From Macrotis lagotis (Eukaryota > Chordata > Mammalia > Peramelemorphia > Peramelidae), in contig NC_133665.1 in assembly GCF_037893015.1 (NCBI RefSeq), positions 197,196,714 through 197,260,713 on the forward strand: a stretch of 64,000 nucleotides of DNA, given 5' to 3'. A program made the position numbers and the translations under genes. Below, one piece after another: positions 9,670 to 20,408 of the stretch. The notes beneath the pieces were generated by a model. That model saw nothing but the letters and a program-made list of their open reading frames with translations, was not told where the DNA came from and searched no databases. Positions within the stretch are counted from its first letter, which is position 1. Each line of letters begins with the position of its first letter.

Positions 9670-10260
9670 AAATAGGTGAAATCACTAGCAGAAGTAGAGT
9701 TATCTGACCAACTGGAACAATTCTTAGGGCCCAACCTCTTCACTTGGGGGGAGTTAATGTCAATCTTGAATGTCCTCTTCACAGGGGAAGAGAGGGAAGG
9801 ATTAGGAAAGCAGCCATGGAGGGGTGGGAGAGGAAACATCCCCCAGCTATACCCTAATGTAGATCTAGGCTGGAATAATAATGATCCAACTCAAAGAAGA
9901 CACATGCAAGATCTGAGGGACCTTATCATCTCGGGAATCAAGGAAGCTGTCTCCAAGTCCCAAAATTTGAACAGAGCTTTTGAAGTATTCTAGGAGAAGG
10001 ACAAGACACCTTCTAAATTTCTTGAGAGAATGAGGGAGAATGTGAGAAAATATTTGGGGTTGGATCCCCTGGATCCTGTGACAGAGGGCATGTTGAGGGT
10101 AAATTTTGTCACTAATGCCCGGACTGATATTAACAAGAAACTGCAGAAATTAGAGAGATGGAACATGAGACCACTTGAGAAACTTTTAAGGGAGGATCTG
10201 AGAATTTCTGTTAGGAGAGGAGATGAGAAACAGAAAAAGAAAGCCAGGATGATAGTCTAG
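9670..10260 (+). pseudogene. ERV-A gag, capsid
   Basis: Two adjacent frames (9676-9993 and 10030-10260), split by a TAG at 9991, carry capsid features of gammaretroviruses. These include the VLFTGEERE segment, the LYPNVDLGWNNND segment, and a C-terminal part with NARTDINKKLQKLERW. The charged tail (EKQKKKA) leads toward the nucleocapsid. Capsid normally forms the viral core shell; here stops prevent a full protein. Confidence 0.75.
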
Positions 10261-10374
10261 GCTGTTAGGGAGGGAGATAAGGGAGAATCTGACCATATTG
10301 GGGCATGGGGAAAGGGATCAGAGGAAAAGAATGGGGGGAATGAAGGAAAGGGGAAGAAAGGAAATGGAATGGAA

Positions 10375-10450
10375 GGAATGAATTCTTTAGCTGTGTAAGA
10401 ATAGGACATTTTAAAAGAAAATGCTCTGAGTTGGAAAATGGATCATGCCC
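10375..10450 (+). pseudogene. ERV-A gag, nucleocapsid zinc knuckle
   Basis: Translation from 10392 gives CVRIGHFKRKC, the C-x4-H-x4-C part of a single retroviral zinc knuckle. Three codons earlier the expected first Cys is TTC (Phe, 10383-10385), so the knuckle has lost one zinc ligand. It sits just upstream of the protease, as expected. Confidence 0.7.
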
Positions 10451-10960
10451 CTTGTGATCTTTGAGGAAGAGGACTACAAAACTCAAGGGCCCTTGTTCCT
10501 CAAGCCCAATCAAGAGCCCCTTGTAAACCTGAGAGTTGGGGACTGCAGAGAAGAGATTGTTTTTCTTATGGACACAGGAGCTGAGAGATCATCATTGACC
10601 TCTTTTTTTTTTTTAAGGTTTTTGCAAGGCAATGGGATTAAGTGGCTTGTCCAGGGTCGCACAGCTAGGTAATTATTAAGTGTCTGAGTTCAAATTTGAA
10701 CTCAGTACCTGACTCCAGGGCCGGTGCTCTATCTACTGCACCACCTAGCTGCCCCCATAGTTGACCTCTTTACTGAAAGGGATGAAGCTAGAAGACACTC
10801 TGAGGGTTTCTGGAGTTAAAGGAGAAAACTTTTTTGTATTAATTTTTGAGGAAATAGAAGTGGAATATGGGGAGAGGAAGGTGAAGGCGAAGTTTCTGTT
10901 CTAAAGCAGCAATGAACCTACTAGGCAGAGATTTAATAATTAAATTTAACTTGGGAATAA
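10451..10960 (+). pseudogene. ERV-A protease, split by a SINE
   Basis: The 5' part ends with VFLMDTGAERSSLTS, holding the catalytic DTGA of retroviral aspartic proteases. A SINE (10606-10760) then interrupts it. The reading resumes near 10772 and ends with LLGRDLI, the usual C-terminal landmark, near 10918-10941. The catalytic Asp is retained, but the insertion destroys the frame. Confidence 0.82.
10606..10760 (-). mobile_element. marsupial tRNA-derived SINE in ERV-A protease
   Basis: Reverse-oriented full-length copy from the T-tract and GGTTTTTGCAAGGCAATGGG to CCACCTAGCTGCCCCC. It is flanked by an 11 bp duplication TTGACCTCTTT (10595-10605 and 10761-10771). Confidence 0.95.
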
Positions 10961-11107
10961 GGGTCCTGAATAAACAATTAAAAGTCCTAATGTGACCTCT
11001 AAAGGCAGAAGAAAGACAAGTAAATCCTGAAGGTCTGGATCAGGAAGGGGAACAGGGAGCTTCTAAATATAGAGCCTCTCAAAGTCACCTTAAAAGATCC
11101 CCAGTCA

Positions 11108-11260
11108 AGGGGTAGCTAGGTGGTAATAGTGGATAGAGCACCGGCCCTGGAGTTAGGAGGACCTGAGTTCAAATGTGACCTCAGACACTTAATAATTACC
11201 TAGCTGTGTGATTTTGGGCAAGTCACTTAACCCTATTGCATTTAATTAAAAAACATAAAA
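11108..11260 (+). mobile_element. marsupial tRNA-derived SINE in ERV-A pol
   Basis: Sense copy starting GGGGTAGCTAGGTGGTAATA and ending in an A-rich tail. Flanks AAGATCCCCAGTCA (left) and AAGATCTCTAGTCA (right) are a slightly diverged target duplication. Confidence 0.92.
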
Positions 11261-12076
11261 AAGATCTCTAGTCAGAAGGGAGGAAGGGACTGCAGTCAGT
11301 TATTGAGCAGCTGCTTCAGGATGGACTCCTGGAGCCATGCATATCGAGATTCAATACCCTGATTCTGCCTGTTAGAAAGACTGATGGTAGTTATCAAATA
11401 AAACGTGATTTAAGGGAAGTTAATCAACTCACAATGGTGCCCAAAGCCTATACCTTGATGAGTCAGATTCCCCAAAGCATAGGTGGTTCAGTGTGATTGA
11501 TCTTGGCTTGTGGGCTTGCACCCTTGATTCAGAGAGCAGGGACCTCTTTGCATTTAACAGGGAGAATCCAAAAACAAGGAGAAAACAGCAGCTTAGGTGG
11601 ACACTCTTACCCCAGAGGTTTGCAGAATCCCCCAATTTATTTGGGTAAGCACTGGAGGGAATTCTGGAGTTGTTTTCCTCTTCTAGAGTAAAGCTCTTTC
11701 AGTATGTGGATGACTTGTTGCTTTCAGGGCAGAAAAGAACTGAGGTTTCAGGTGCTACAATTAAGTTGTTAAACTACTTAGGGATACAGGGTTTGAGAGT
11801 CTCCCTGAAGAAATTATAACTTGTTGAGAAGGAGGCCTGATATTTAGGTCATCTGATCAGTGAAGGGAGTAGGAACATTAGCCCAGGACTGCATCCAGGC
11901 TATCCTGGACTTATGTCTCTCCCTCTTACTAAGAGAGAATTTAAGTTTCAGGGATTGATTGGATACTGTAGATTATGGATTGAGTTTTACGCATTAAAAA
12001 CTAAAAGGTTGTATATGAAGCTGCTAGTTGAGGAGCCTGAGACTTTAGTCTGGAAAGGTGAAGAAAAGGAATATGT

Positions 12077-12222
12077 TGGGGCAGCTAGGTGGTACAGTGG
12101 ATAGAGCACTGGCCTTGGAGTCAGGAGTATCTGAGTTCAAAGCCGGGCTCAGACACTTCAAAATTACCTAGCTGTGTGACCTTGGACAAGCCAAAAAAAA
12201 CCCCTAAAAAACAAAAAAGAAA
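12077..12222 (+). mobile_element. marsupial tRNA-derived SINE in ERV-A pol
   Basis: Sense copy starting GGGGCAGCTAGGTGGTACAG with an A-rich tail. AAGAAAAGGAATAT before it and AGAAAAGGAAGATAT after it mark the duplicated target. Confidence 0.92.
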
Positions 12223-12899
12223 AGAAAAGGAAGATATTCAGAGATCGAAGCAAGCCTTAGTGCAAACTCCAGTCTTAGCTTTGACTACCCTGGACAAGCC
12301 ATTTCATTTGTTTGTCTTGGTACCCCATAGCCCTGGGTATATTAACCCAATCCCAGGCAGGGTAATGCCAACCAGTGGCCCTTTTATCCAAGCTACTCGA
12401 CCCAGTATCCCAGGGATGGCCTAAATGCATCTAGGCAGTGGCAGCCACTGCAGTATTAGTGGAGGAGAGCAGGAAGTTGACCTTTGAAGGTGCATTAGTG
12501 ATTAGCATCCCACATCAGGTTCGGACTATCTGAAGCCAAAAAGCTGGGAGATGACTAACAGATTCCAGGATTCTAAGTATAAGGTCATACCAATGGAAAG
12601 GGATGATCTTATTCTAACTACAGGTCATCATTTGAACCCGGCATCTTTCCTGTGGAAAGGAGAGGGTGTTATACTCCGGGGTTTGGAGCATGGCTGCCTT
12701 GATTTAGTAAACTATCACACCAAAGTATGACAGGATTTAAGGGAGGTCCCTTTTGAAACAGGGAGAAGGATGTTTTATTAATGGGTTCTCCAGAGTGGTA
12801 GAGGGTACATGCTGAAATGGGTATGCTATTATGGATGGGGAAGACTGGCACATGATAGAATCTGGACCCCTCCTTAGGCAGTGGTCTGCATAAACCTAT

Positions 12900-13180
12900 G
12901 AGTCATATGCTTTGAATCAGACTCTTAGGATTTTATTTTTTTTTAATTTTATTTATTTATTTATTTCTCTTAAGATTTTAGATGGGAAATCTTGGACCGT
13001 CTACACTGACTCCAAGTATGCATTTGGAGTAGTTCACACCTTTGGGAAAATCTGGGAGGAGAGAGGGCTTATTAATAGCAGGGGAAAGGAGCTGGTACAT
13101 AGGGAGTTGATCAAGCAGATATTAGAAAACCTACTCCTACCCTCAAAGATAGCTGTAGTACATATGAGGGGTCATTAAAA
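12900..13180 (+). pseudogene. ERV-A RNase H
   Basis: The frame at 12912-13178 contains WTVYTDSKYAFGVVHTFGKI and later VVHMRGH. These are the TDSKYA and terminal HMRGH landmarks of retroviral RNase H. The first codons of that open frame come from a T-rich (TTTA)n-like insertion near 12930-12970, not from the enzyme. The N-terminal part lies in 12.4-12.9 kb and is poorly preserved. Confidence 0.85.
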
Positions 13181-13539
13181 GGGAAGCTCCCCAGAAGTGA
13201 AAGACGAAGTTGGGACCAAGATGTTGGGCCTTATCCCAGAAGTTCCACCCTCCAGAATCAATGCTGATATTCAATGAGAAGAAGGGGGAAAAGATAAAAA
13301 TTGGGACTAAAGAGAGAGATATTAGGAATCTTCTTACATCAGGGAAGTCATTGGGGTACCCAAGTGATGTGTGATGCATTCTTAAGGTTCTATGGGTGTG
13401 GAGGAATATACACAGTTGCTTAACAAAGTGCTGGAGGGTACCTAATATGTCAAAGGTTAACAAGCTGATCTCAAGCCAGTGGGAGGGAGATCAGTTTAAG
13501 GCCCTTCCAGAGCATTAAGGTGAATTATACTGAGATGCT

Positions 13540-14013
13540 GCCCCAGGGCAGAAATTAAAATATTTATTGGTCCTAGTAGATCCACCTTACTGGTTGGGTG
13601 GAGGCTTACCCCTCAAGCACAGCTAATGCCTCTGGAGTCTGTAAAGCCATCCTAGAGCACCTCTGTTTGGGTTGGTGGAAAGGATTGACTGACAATGGGA
13701 TACAGTTTATATCAAAGGTTTTACAGAATATTATGAGTTTCATGGACATACATTGGGAATTTCATGTTCCATGGCACCCTTCTTCTTCTGGGAAAGTAGA
13801 AAGGATGAACCAGACATTAAAGAATCAATTATCAAAGTTGGGGCTTGAGACCAAGGTTACCTTGGCCCAAGTGTCTCCCAATTGCCCTGTTGAGAATTAG
13901 AACAACCCCCATTAAAGACATTGGATTTTTCCCATATGAAATGTTGTTTAGGTTATTTAATATGGGAAGGGCAACCAAACTCCCTTCTCTAAAAACCAAA
14001 GATAACTTTTTAA
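13540..14013 (+). pseudogene. ERV-A integrase, catalytic core
   Basis: The frames from 13598 give LTDNGIQF (second catalytic Asp), PWHPSSSGKVERMNQTLK (catalytic Glu region) and, after a frameshift, IRTTPIKDIGFFPYEML. These are standard gammaretroviral integrase landmarks. The gene is cut at about 14013 by the half-L1 and resumes at 17191. Confidence 0.88.
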
Positions 14014-14652
14014 ATATTTTATTTGTTTTCCAATTATAAACAATAGTAGTTTCTACCTATCATTTTTTATAATGTTTTTAATTTTACAAATTTCCCCCAA
14101 CCTCTCTTCTCTCCCCCATCCCCCCAAAGAGGGCAATCTGATAATCTTTACATTGTTTTCATGCTATACATTGATCAAAATTGAATGTGTTGAGAGAAAA
14201 ATCATATCCTTGAGGAAACAATAAAATATAAGAGATAGCAAAATTACATAGTACATAAGACAACTTTTTTTTTTAAATTAAAGATAATAGTCTTTGGTCT
14301 TTGTTTAAACTCCACAGTGCAATTTTTTTAATTTTACATTTTAAAACTTATTTATACATTACTAAAATAGTCTTGTTATAAGAGTAAAAATAATTCCCCC
14401 CCAAAATAAAAAAAAAAACTTCATGAGAAATAAAATGAAAGAAAGAGAAAAAAAGTGTGTTACAGTCTGTGTTCTGATACCATCAGCTCTGTTTCTGGGC
14501 TGGATCACATTCTTTATCATAAGTCCATCAGAGAAGTTACTTCCATATTTTTCCACAGTTGCTGTTTCTGCTGGTAATTCCCTCCATCTATTTCTCCCCT
14601 CTACCAATTATTATATTTTCTCTCTCCTTTCACTTTGTCCCTCTTCAAAAGT

Positions 14653-14825
14653 GTGCTGTGGGACAGCTGAGTGGCACAGCAGACAGAGTACTGGCCCTGG
14701 GACCAAGAGGCCCCAAGCCTATTCCACGCCCCCCCCCTACACCAGAGACCAGCAACCACTCAGCCCTGTGGTCCCAGACAGACCATCCAATTCCACCACC
14801 TTGCAAAAAGTACAAAAAAGAAAAT
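14653..14825 (+). mobile_element. SINE-like block in 3' region of half-L1 A
   Basis: GGGACAGCTGAGTGGCACAG mirrors the head of the marsupial SINE, but the body is GC-rich and distinct (GACCAAGAGGCCCC, then CCAGACAGACCATCC). The same block sits at the homologous point in half-L1 B (27765) and D (63449) and is missing from C (53.6 kb). It was therefore carried by the element and is not an independent insertion. Confidence 0.7.
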
Positions 14826-15356
14826 GTGTTATATCTGGCAGTCCTCTCCCATTGACTCACTTCTATCCCCTATCCCTAAACCTGATCCTCCACTTCCCCT
14901 GTCCCTTTTTCCCCATCCCCCTTTTCTCCTTTTTGTTCTAGATTTCTATGCCCTATTAAGTATATGTTGTTTCCTTTTTTAGTCATTTCTGATGATAATG
15001 AAGGCACCCTCAATCCCCTTCCCTTCCTCCCCTTCCATACCATCGCAAAAGCGATTTCTTGACTCTTTTACATGAAATATCTTAGTCTATTCTACCTCTC
15101 CTTTCCTTTCTCCCAGTACATTTCCTTTTTACCTACTGACTCCATTTTAAAAATATACCTTCATATTCAGCTCTCTCCTGTGCCTTGTCTATATAAGTTC
15201 CTTCTAACTGCTCTAATAAATGGGAAGGTTCATATAAGTAGTATCAGTATCATTTTCCCATGCAGGAATACACACAATTCATCATCATTAAATCCCTCAT
15301 AATTTATCCTTCTCGTCCACCCTCTCTATTTTTCACCTGAGTCCTGTACTTGAAGA

Positions 15357-16358
15357 TCAAACTTTCTGTTCGGCTCTGGCCATTTCAACAGGAATATTTG
15401 AAATTACCCTGTTTCATTGAAAGCCCATCTTTTCCCCTGGAAGAGGATGTTCAGTTTTGCTGGGTAGTTGATTCTCAGTTGATTTTTGCCTTCTGGAATA
15501 ATATATTCTAAGCCCTATGAGCCCTTATTGTGGATGCTGCTAAATCCTGTGTGATCCTGACTGCAGCTCCATGATATTTGAATTGTTTTGTTCTGGCTGC
15601 TTGTAGTATTTTCTCTTTGACTTGGGAGTTCTGGAACTTGACTATAATATTCCTGGGTGTTATTTTTAAATCTTTTTTATAAGGAGATTGGTGGATTTTC
15701 TTAATTTCTATTCTGCCCTCTGCTTCTAGGATATCAGAACAATTTTCTGTAGAAATTCTTTAAAAATGAAGTCAAGACTCTTTTTCTTATCATGACTTTC
15801 AGGTAGCCCAGTAATTTAAAAATTGTCCTCTTTGATCTGTTTTCAATGAGATATTTCATGTTTTCTTCTAGTTTTTTATTTTTTGGTTTTGTTTTATTGT
15901 TTCTTCAGTCCTTGCAAAGTTATTTGCTTCCTTTAATAATCTGAAGGATTTTTTTTTCTTCAGAGAGCTTTCTTATCTCCTTTCCATCTGGCCAATTCTA
16001 CTATTTAAGGTATTTTTCTCCTCATTAATTTTTGAACTGTTTTTTCCATTTGACCTAAACCAGTTTTTAGTGTTATTTTCTTCAACATTTTTTTGGATCC
16101 CCTTGACTAAGCTGTTGACTTGGCTTTCATGTTTTCTTGTAACTCCCTCATTTCTCTTCCCAATTTTTCTTCTACCTCCTTACTTGATTTTCAAAATCTT
16201 TTTTGAGCTCTGAAATAGCCTGAGACCAACTTGTATATTTCTTGGAGGATTTAGATGCAGAGGCTGGAACTTTATCAACTTCTGATTGTGTGTTTTGGTC
16301 CTCCATGGGACCCAAGTAATTTTCTAGGGTCAGGTTCCTTTTTTTTCTGTTTACTCAT
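15357..16358 (-). pseudogene. ORF1 of half-L1 A
   Basis: Start (complement of CAT, 16356-16358) and stop (15357-15359) sit at the positions used by the other copies. ORF1 proteins are RNA-binding chaperones of LINE-1 ribonucleoproteins: an N-terminal coiled coil, an RRM, then a C-terminal domain. The complement strand shows coiled-coil heptads around 15.9-16.1 kb and the C-terminal region near 15.4-15.6 kb. Frameshifts break it. Confidence 0.65.
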
Positions 16359-17190
16359 TTCCCCAGCCTGTGCCTGGTTTTGGGGTGCTTCCTGAGCTTT
16401 TGAATATTATTGGGATATACCCACAAGGACCTCAGTTCCTTCAAAGTCTTATGAGAGGCTCTGACTGCTCTCCTGGTCTTTGCTTTGGTCTGTGGATGGC
16501 CACAAGCACACCCCTCTGCCCTGGAGCTGTGAGGAAGGTCCCTGCTTTATGGCAGTGGTGGGGTCCCAGACTGTGAACAGGGTCTGAATATGGACAAAGC
16601 ACAAGAGTCCTGTCCCAGGGCCAGAGGAAACACCTCAATAGTCTCTCCTCCAACCCCTTTTACCTTCTGTGAGCTGAGCACTCTGGGAGCAGCTGCCCAC
16701 CAGCTCCCTGCTGGGCAGCTCTGTGGGCCTACTTCCATTTCCTGGGATCTGGGCTGTACTGATGGCTGCAGCCATGCTGGCCTGGACTTTGCGCTGTCTC
16801 TGGCAAAAGTTTCCCCACTGATCTTCCAAGTTTTCTGGATTGCAGGTCAGGAAACTGCTTCTGCTGCTGGGAACTGGTACTCTCCAGGACCCAGATGCCC
16901 AAGCACCCAGTGGGCTATTCTCAAAAGAATGGAGCTCCTTAGCTCCAGTGAGATATTCCTGGATGTGCTGTTGCCCCCTACACCACTGTGGAACAGAGCT
17001 TTCCCAAGATCTACCAGGTTACCTTGGGCTGGAGAATTGCCTCACTGGATCTTTCTGTGTTTTCTGTCTCTCAAAAACCTAGTTAGAGCCATAATTGTAA
17101 GGTTTTTGGAATATTTTGGAGAGAATTCCTAGGAAAGGCTATTCTCATGCTGCCATCTTAGATCTGTCCCGCCAAAGATAAATTTTTAAA

Positions 17191-17420
17191 GAATTATATC
17201 CTGGCAATTTCATCCTCCCTTAACAGATCTTCAGCATAGGGCTCAGACTTCATCATTGGAGTTTCCAGTACATCCCTTCAATTGATTGGATGCTTATAAA
17301 GACATGGAGAGAGCTGAAACTTCATCCAAGCTGGGATGGACCTTTCCTGATTCTTTTAACTGCTATGCAGACGGCAGAGCAGCCATTATACTAAAATGAA
17401 AGGAGCAGTGGAGGAACCCC
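17191..17420 (+). pseudogene. ERV-A integrase C-terminus
   Basis: Continuation after the half-L1. One frame reads LIKTWRELKLHPSWDGPFLI, matching the C-terminal DNA-binding part of gammaretroviral integrases (a basic segment, then W-GP). It ends near 17400 where env begins in another frame. Confidence 0.7.
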
Positions 17421-17713
17421 AAGACTAGGAGGTTCATGAGAATTTAGAGCTCCTAAAGCTTGTTCTTTGATGGAAGAAGTGCTAAGGACTGACAAAGCTG
17501 GACTGGCTCACTATTGGGTAGTGTTTTTATTGCAGAATTGCTCCTCTGTATTCACAAGAAAAGGGGTGATATGGAAGACACATTCCATTGAGAGAAAGAG
17601 AGGTTGAAATTGTTGTGTGACAGAGTGATCTCATGCCCAAGTCCAGGGAGAGTAACAAACGGGGTTCTAGATGTAGTGGGACATTTTGCTGAAGGACACC
17701 ACTATGCTTATCG

Positions 17714-17734
17714 CCCCCCCCCCCCCCCCCCCCC
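17714..17734. repeat. poly(C) run in env
   Basis: Uninterrupted C tract of about 21 bases. The length is probably variable and assembly-sensitive. Confidence 0.9.
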
Positions 17735-17920
17735 GCCACACACATGTACTAGTCCTTACTGGTTTGGTAACCACTGCAGATACAAGCCCAGTTCCTGCCC
17801 CTTGAGGGAGGAAAATAAATACATCCAACTGATGGAAGTCATTTCCCAGTCCTTCTGTGTGACTAAATTTTGGATTTGTGGTAGTTCATGACAGCTTGAG
17901 AACTGGCCTTAGGTACTAGT

Positions 17921-17939
17921 CCCCCCCCCCCCCCCCCCC
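17921..17939. repeat. second poly(C) run in env
   Basis: Uninterrupted C tract of about 19 bases, roughly 190 bases after the first. Confidence 0.9.
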
Positions 17940-18690
17940 TGAATCTGGCTTGGATTCTCAGTTCCTGGTAAAAAGTGCACCATGGCACAGGACTCTGGTC
18001 CAGAGAAAAGAAACAGCAGTGGCATTTGAGGGAATCAGTTTAGGCTGACTATTGTTGACACCAGCCTGGACAAGACAATTTCTTGGAGAGCAGCAAATGT
18101 CTCTGTACTGTACAATTTTACAGGGACAGCTGACCCAAGACTCATGTGCTACAGGTGTAATGATGGTACAAGGATCCCTTGTAAGGATGCACAAACTAGG
18201 GACTTGGTAAGTGAAATTGTGATTATGAGTTAGTGTGGACTTGTAAGCAAAGTACAGAAATGGCCTTTTGCAAGAAAAATAATTTAAGGAACATCACTAG
18301 ATATGTTAGCTATTCCTGGGGTTGGTCCAGCAGCACAAAATCAGGGATTTATTTCCATCAATTTTGGAGCCAGAAAGACCTATCTAAAGACAATGGTATA
18401 AAAACTTGCCAGTGGGAAAAGGAAAAACAACTTTGGAAATGTATTTATTATTATGATGATTATATGGCTTCTCTAAGAAGGATGAGCAGTGTTATACATT
18501 GTTGGGAACCAGGAAACTATATCCCTGGAAGACCAACCAGCATTGAAGGGACATTATTTGATTTGTAGGACCTCTGAACACATCCATTTGTCCAAGTACT
18601 GATCAGGGAGTTGCTGTATAGGGCTGGTAAGGCCAATTTTCTTTCTGCCTGGGCAGAGAGGGGACCAATAAGATTATATGATGACTTAAG

Positions 18691-19170
18691 TTGAGCAAAA
18701 AGGAGTATAGATACCTCACCGAGACTTATGAGCTTGCTACCTGGGCAAAGGATGGGATTTGGGACTGTAGAACCCAAATTTATATCCTGAATAGACTAAT
18801 AAGACTCCAAGCTGTAGTGGAAATAATTACCAGTCAGACAATAAGGGCCTTGGACTTGCAAATAAGAGAGGCAGTTATTCAGCATAGATTAGTACTAGAC
18901 TATCTGTTGGCTGAGGAAGGAGAAGTCTGTGGTAAATTGAACCTATCAAATTGTTGCCTAAAGATAGATGACAATGGGCAGGTGGTAAAGGAAATAATCA
19001 GGGACATCAGAAAGTTGGCACCTGTTCCGGTCCGAACCTGGACAAGCCCATTAGATACCTCTTGGATGAACTGTTTTACTGGTTCATGGGGGAAACAGTT
19101 GTATATTATACTGTTGGCCCTGAGTGGACAATCTTATTACACATGTGCCTCCCATGCAAGATCCAGTTAA
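18691..19170 (+). pseudogene. ERV-A env, transmembrane subunit
   Basis: A 159-codon open piece shows the transmembrane-subunit layout. A long heptad coil starts near LNRLIRLQAV, then a disulfide motif at the Cys pair in AEEGEVCGKLNLSNCC, then a second helix ending PVPVRTW. The Cys motif is C-x7-CC, one residue longer than the C-x6-CC of most gammaretroviral env. A membrane anchor may be encoded after residue 140 (YIILLAL). The upstream cleavage site and fusion peptide are not in this frame. Confidence 0.75.
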
Positions 19171-19350
19171 TAACCTGAATAACACAAAGTTCTATCAGTA
19201 AAATAGGGTGGGTACATGTCTCTGATAATGAGGAAGTAAAAATCTTGATAGAAAACTTCAGTAGTCCTGTCAAGGATGAGGATTGTGAATTGAGGTTAAA
19301 ACAGTTTGAAGAAGATACTGCTGATGAAATGTGAAGACCAGGGTCTTATT

Positions 19351-19369
19351 AAAAAAGAAAAGGGGAGAA
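19351..19369 (+). other. polypurine tract of ERV-A
   Basis: AAAAAAGAAAAGGGGAGAA lies immediately before the 3' LTR. It is the expected plus-strand primer of retroviral reverse transcription. Confidence 0.85.
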
Positions 19370-19372
19370 TTA

Positions 19373-19870
19373 TGATTATGAATAATTTGGGGTGTTGTTG
19401 GTCTTCACAGGGGGAGGCTGCCTAAGAAATATATTATAAAGGGGAATAGCCCCAACCAATCACAAAACTAGGAGGAATCTTCTAATTTAATCTAAAGATG
19501 ATGGGCCCAAGATTAGGAGGAACTGGTCCCTAACAAGAGGTTCTGACCTAATGCATTTGAGTTTATGCAATTAGGTTCATGAATTCCCTCCACATCCCCT
19601 GTGAAGATTAGGGTTCATCAATCAAGGGGGGGATATTAGAAACATGTCATGGGATGGGTGGACCTCTTAGACTGTTACTCAACTGATGAGAGCCTATGAA
19701 AATTCAGGTGGGAGGGGAAAGAGTTTCTAAAACTGTAATACTGGACATAACTGTACCTTGAGATGCCTTACATTAGGGGGCACCTGTTTCTTACAAGATC
19801 TCTGAATTGAAAAATTCAATTCTGCTCTCACTCCAACAGATTTATTTCTTGTATTAATATCACTGATAAA
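19373..19870 (+). repeat. 3' LTR of ERV-A
   Basis: Begins TGATTATGAATAATTTGGGG and matches the 5' LTR through GGCTGCCTAAGAAATATATT, TGAGAGCCTATGAAAATTCA and CTCACTCCAACAGATTTAT. It is longer than the 5' copy by a short stretch near its end. The two LTRs are clearly diverged, indicating age. Confidence 0.85.
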
Positions 19871-20180
19871 GCAACAAATCTGATCTTGAAGCAGCAAACA
19901 CCCACATGCCTCTATATCTTCTCCAGACACACAAGAACAATAGGAAAAGGGGGACCCCCACTCAAAAGCCAGACCAGAGAAGAACTGCATGTTGTGAGGC
20001 AGCAAGAGTGAAGAGTTTCTCAGGAAAAGACCCAAGATACAATTTGTGGAAGTGTTGAAGTGCCCAGACTTAGTTCAGGTTTGGGGGTCCTGAGATGCCA
20101 AAGACAGGGTCCTGAAGATGCAGTTCTCTGAACTTTAGAGTCAGAGGATCATTATGAGAGGGCATAAAGGAAAAGTTAGG

Positions 20181-20408
20181 AATTTCAGGCCCCAAGGGCA
20201 AGACTGAGCAAGGCCAATGTCTCCTCTAAGAAGCATAGAAAGGGGGACCCTGGTCTGGGACAAAGCCCTACTTCAGGAACTAAATAAAGCCAGAAAGACA
20301 AGTATCCATGTTCCCACACTGGGAACAAAGTAGGTGCTTAATAAATGCTCAGTGCTACATTGCTTGTCCCTAAGTCCAGGTCTCCAAAGGCCTAAGATTT
20401 CTGATGCT
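20181..20408 (+). repeat. 228 bp direct duplicate, copy 1
   Basis: Nearly identical to 22406-22633 (about four differences seen by eye). It includes CAAAGTAGGTGCTTAATAAA, a string typical of old LINE tails. There is no TSD or LTR-like TG...CA structure at the edges. Confidence 0.9.

Larger units (their letters stand above)
10990..12320 (+). pseudogene. ERV-A reverse transcriptase
   Basis: Segments in shifting frames give LLQDGLLEPC, LPVRKTDGSY, KRDLREVNQL, then ESRDLFAF, QQLRWTLLPQ, and QYVDDLLLSG with the catalytic YVDD at 11703-11714. The order matches the fingers and palm of gammaretroviral reverse transcriptase. Thumb and connection sequence follows to about 12320. Two SINEs (11108 and 12077) and several stops interrupt it, so it is not functional. 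Confidence 0.88.
14015..17171 (-). mobile_element. half-L1 (HAL1-type) element A inside ERV-A integrase
   Basis: Reverse-oriented retroelement of about 3.16 kb. The right end is a 5' UTR starting with a GCTGCCATCTTAGATC-type string (complement resembles L1 5' ends). ORF1 follows, then a 1.3 kb 3' region with no ORF2. It is flanked by a 19 bp duplication with one mismatch, CCAAAGATAACTTTTTAAA (13996-14014; 17172-17190). Length, TSD and the direct ORF1-to-3' end passage argue that the lack of ORF2 is original and not a later deletion. HAL1 elements of mammals have this design. Confidence 0.8.
17430..18690 (+). pseudogene. ERV-A env, surface subunit remnant
   Basis: Position between integrase and the transmembrane subunit assigns this. 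Fragments carry Cys residues and N-x-T/S sites (for example NFTGTADPR near 18113-18140), but no frame is continuous. Two C homopolymers (17714-17734 and 17921-17939) interrupt it. Surface subunits bind host receptors; this one cannot be made. Confidence 0.55.
8229..19870 (+). mobile_element. gammaretrovirus-like endogenous provirus (ERV-A), complete but dead
   Basis: Order: 5' LTR, degenerate tRNA-Pro-like primer site, gag (matrix-like, capsid, zinc knuckle), protease, reverse transcriptase, RNase H, integrase, env, purine tract and 3' LTR. Later insertions are three SINEs (10606, 11108, 12077) and a 3.2 kb half-L1 (14015-17171). Removing them leaves about 7 kb of interior, normal for this class. 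Every gene has stops or frameshifts. The LTRs differ by many substitutions and indels, so the insertion is old. No convincing target duplication was seen. Confidence 0.88.

Noticed and set aside
10606..10760. tRNA gene candidates within SINE heads
   Set aside because: SINE heads derive from tRNA and keep promoter-like boxes, but no cloverleaf with a proper anticodon arm is preserved here or in the other copies.
14423..14941. 172-codon plus-strand frame
   Set aside because: It crosses the antisense of half-L1 A and its SINE block; composition-driven.
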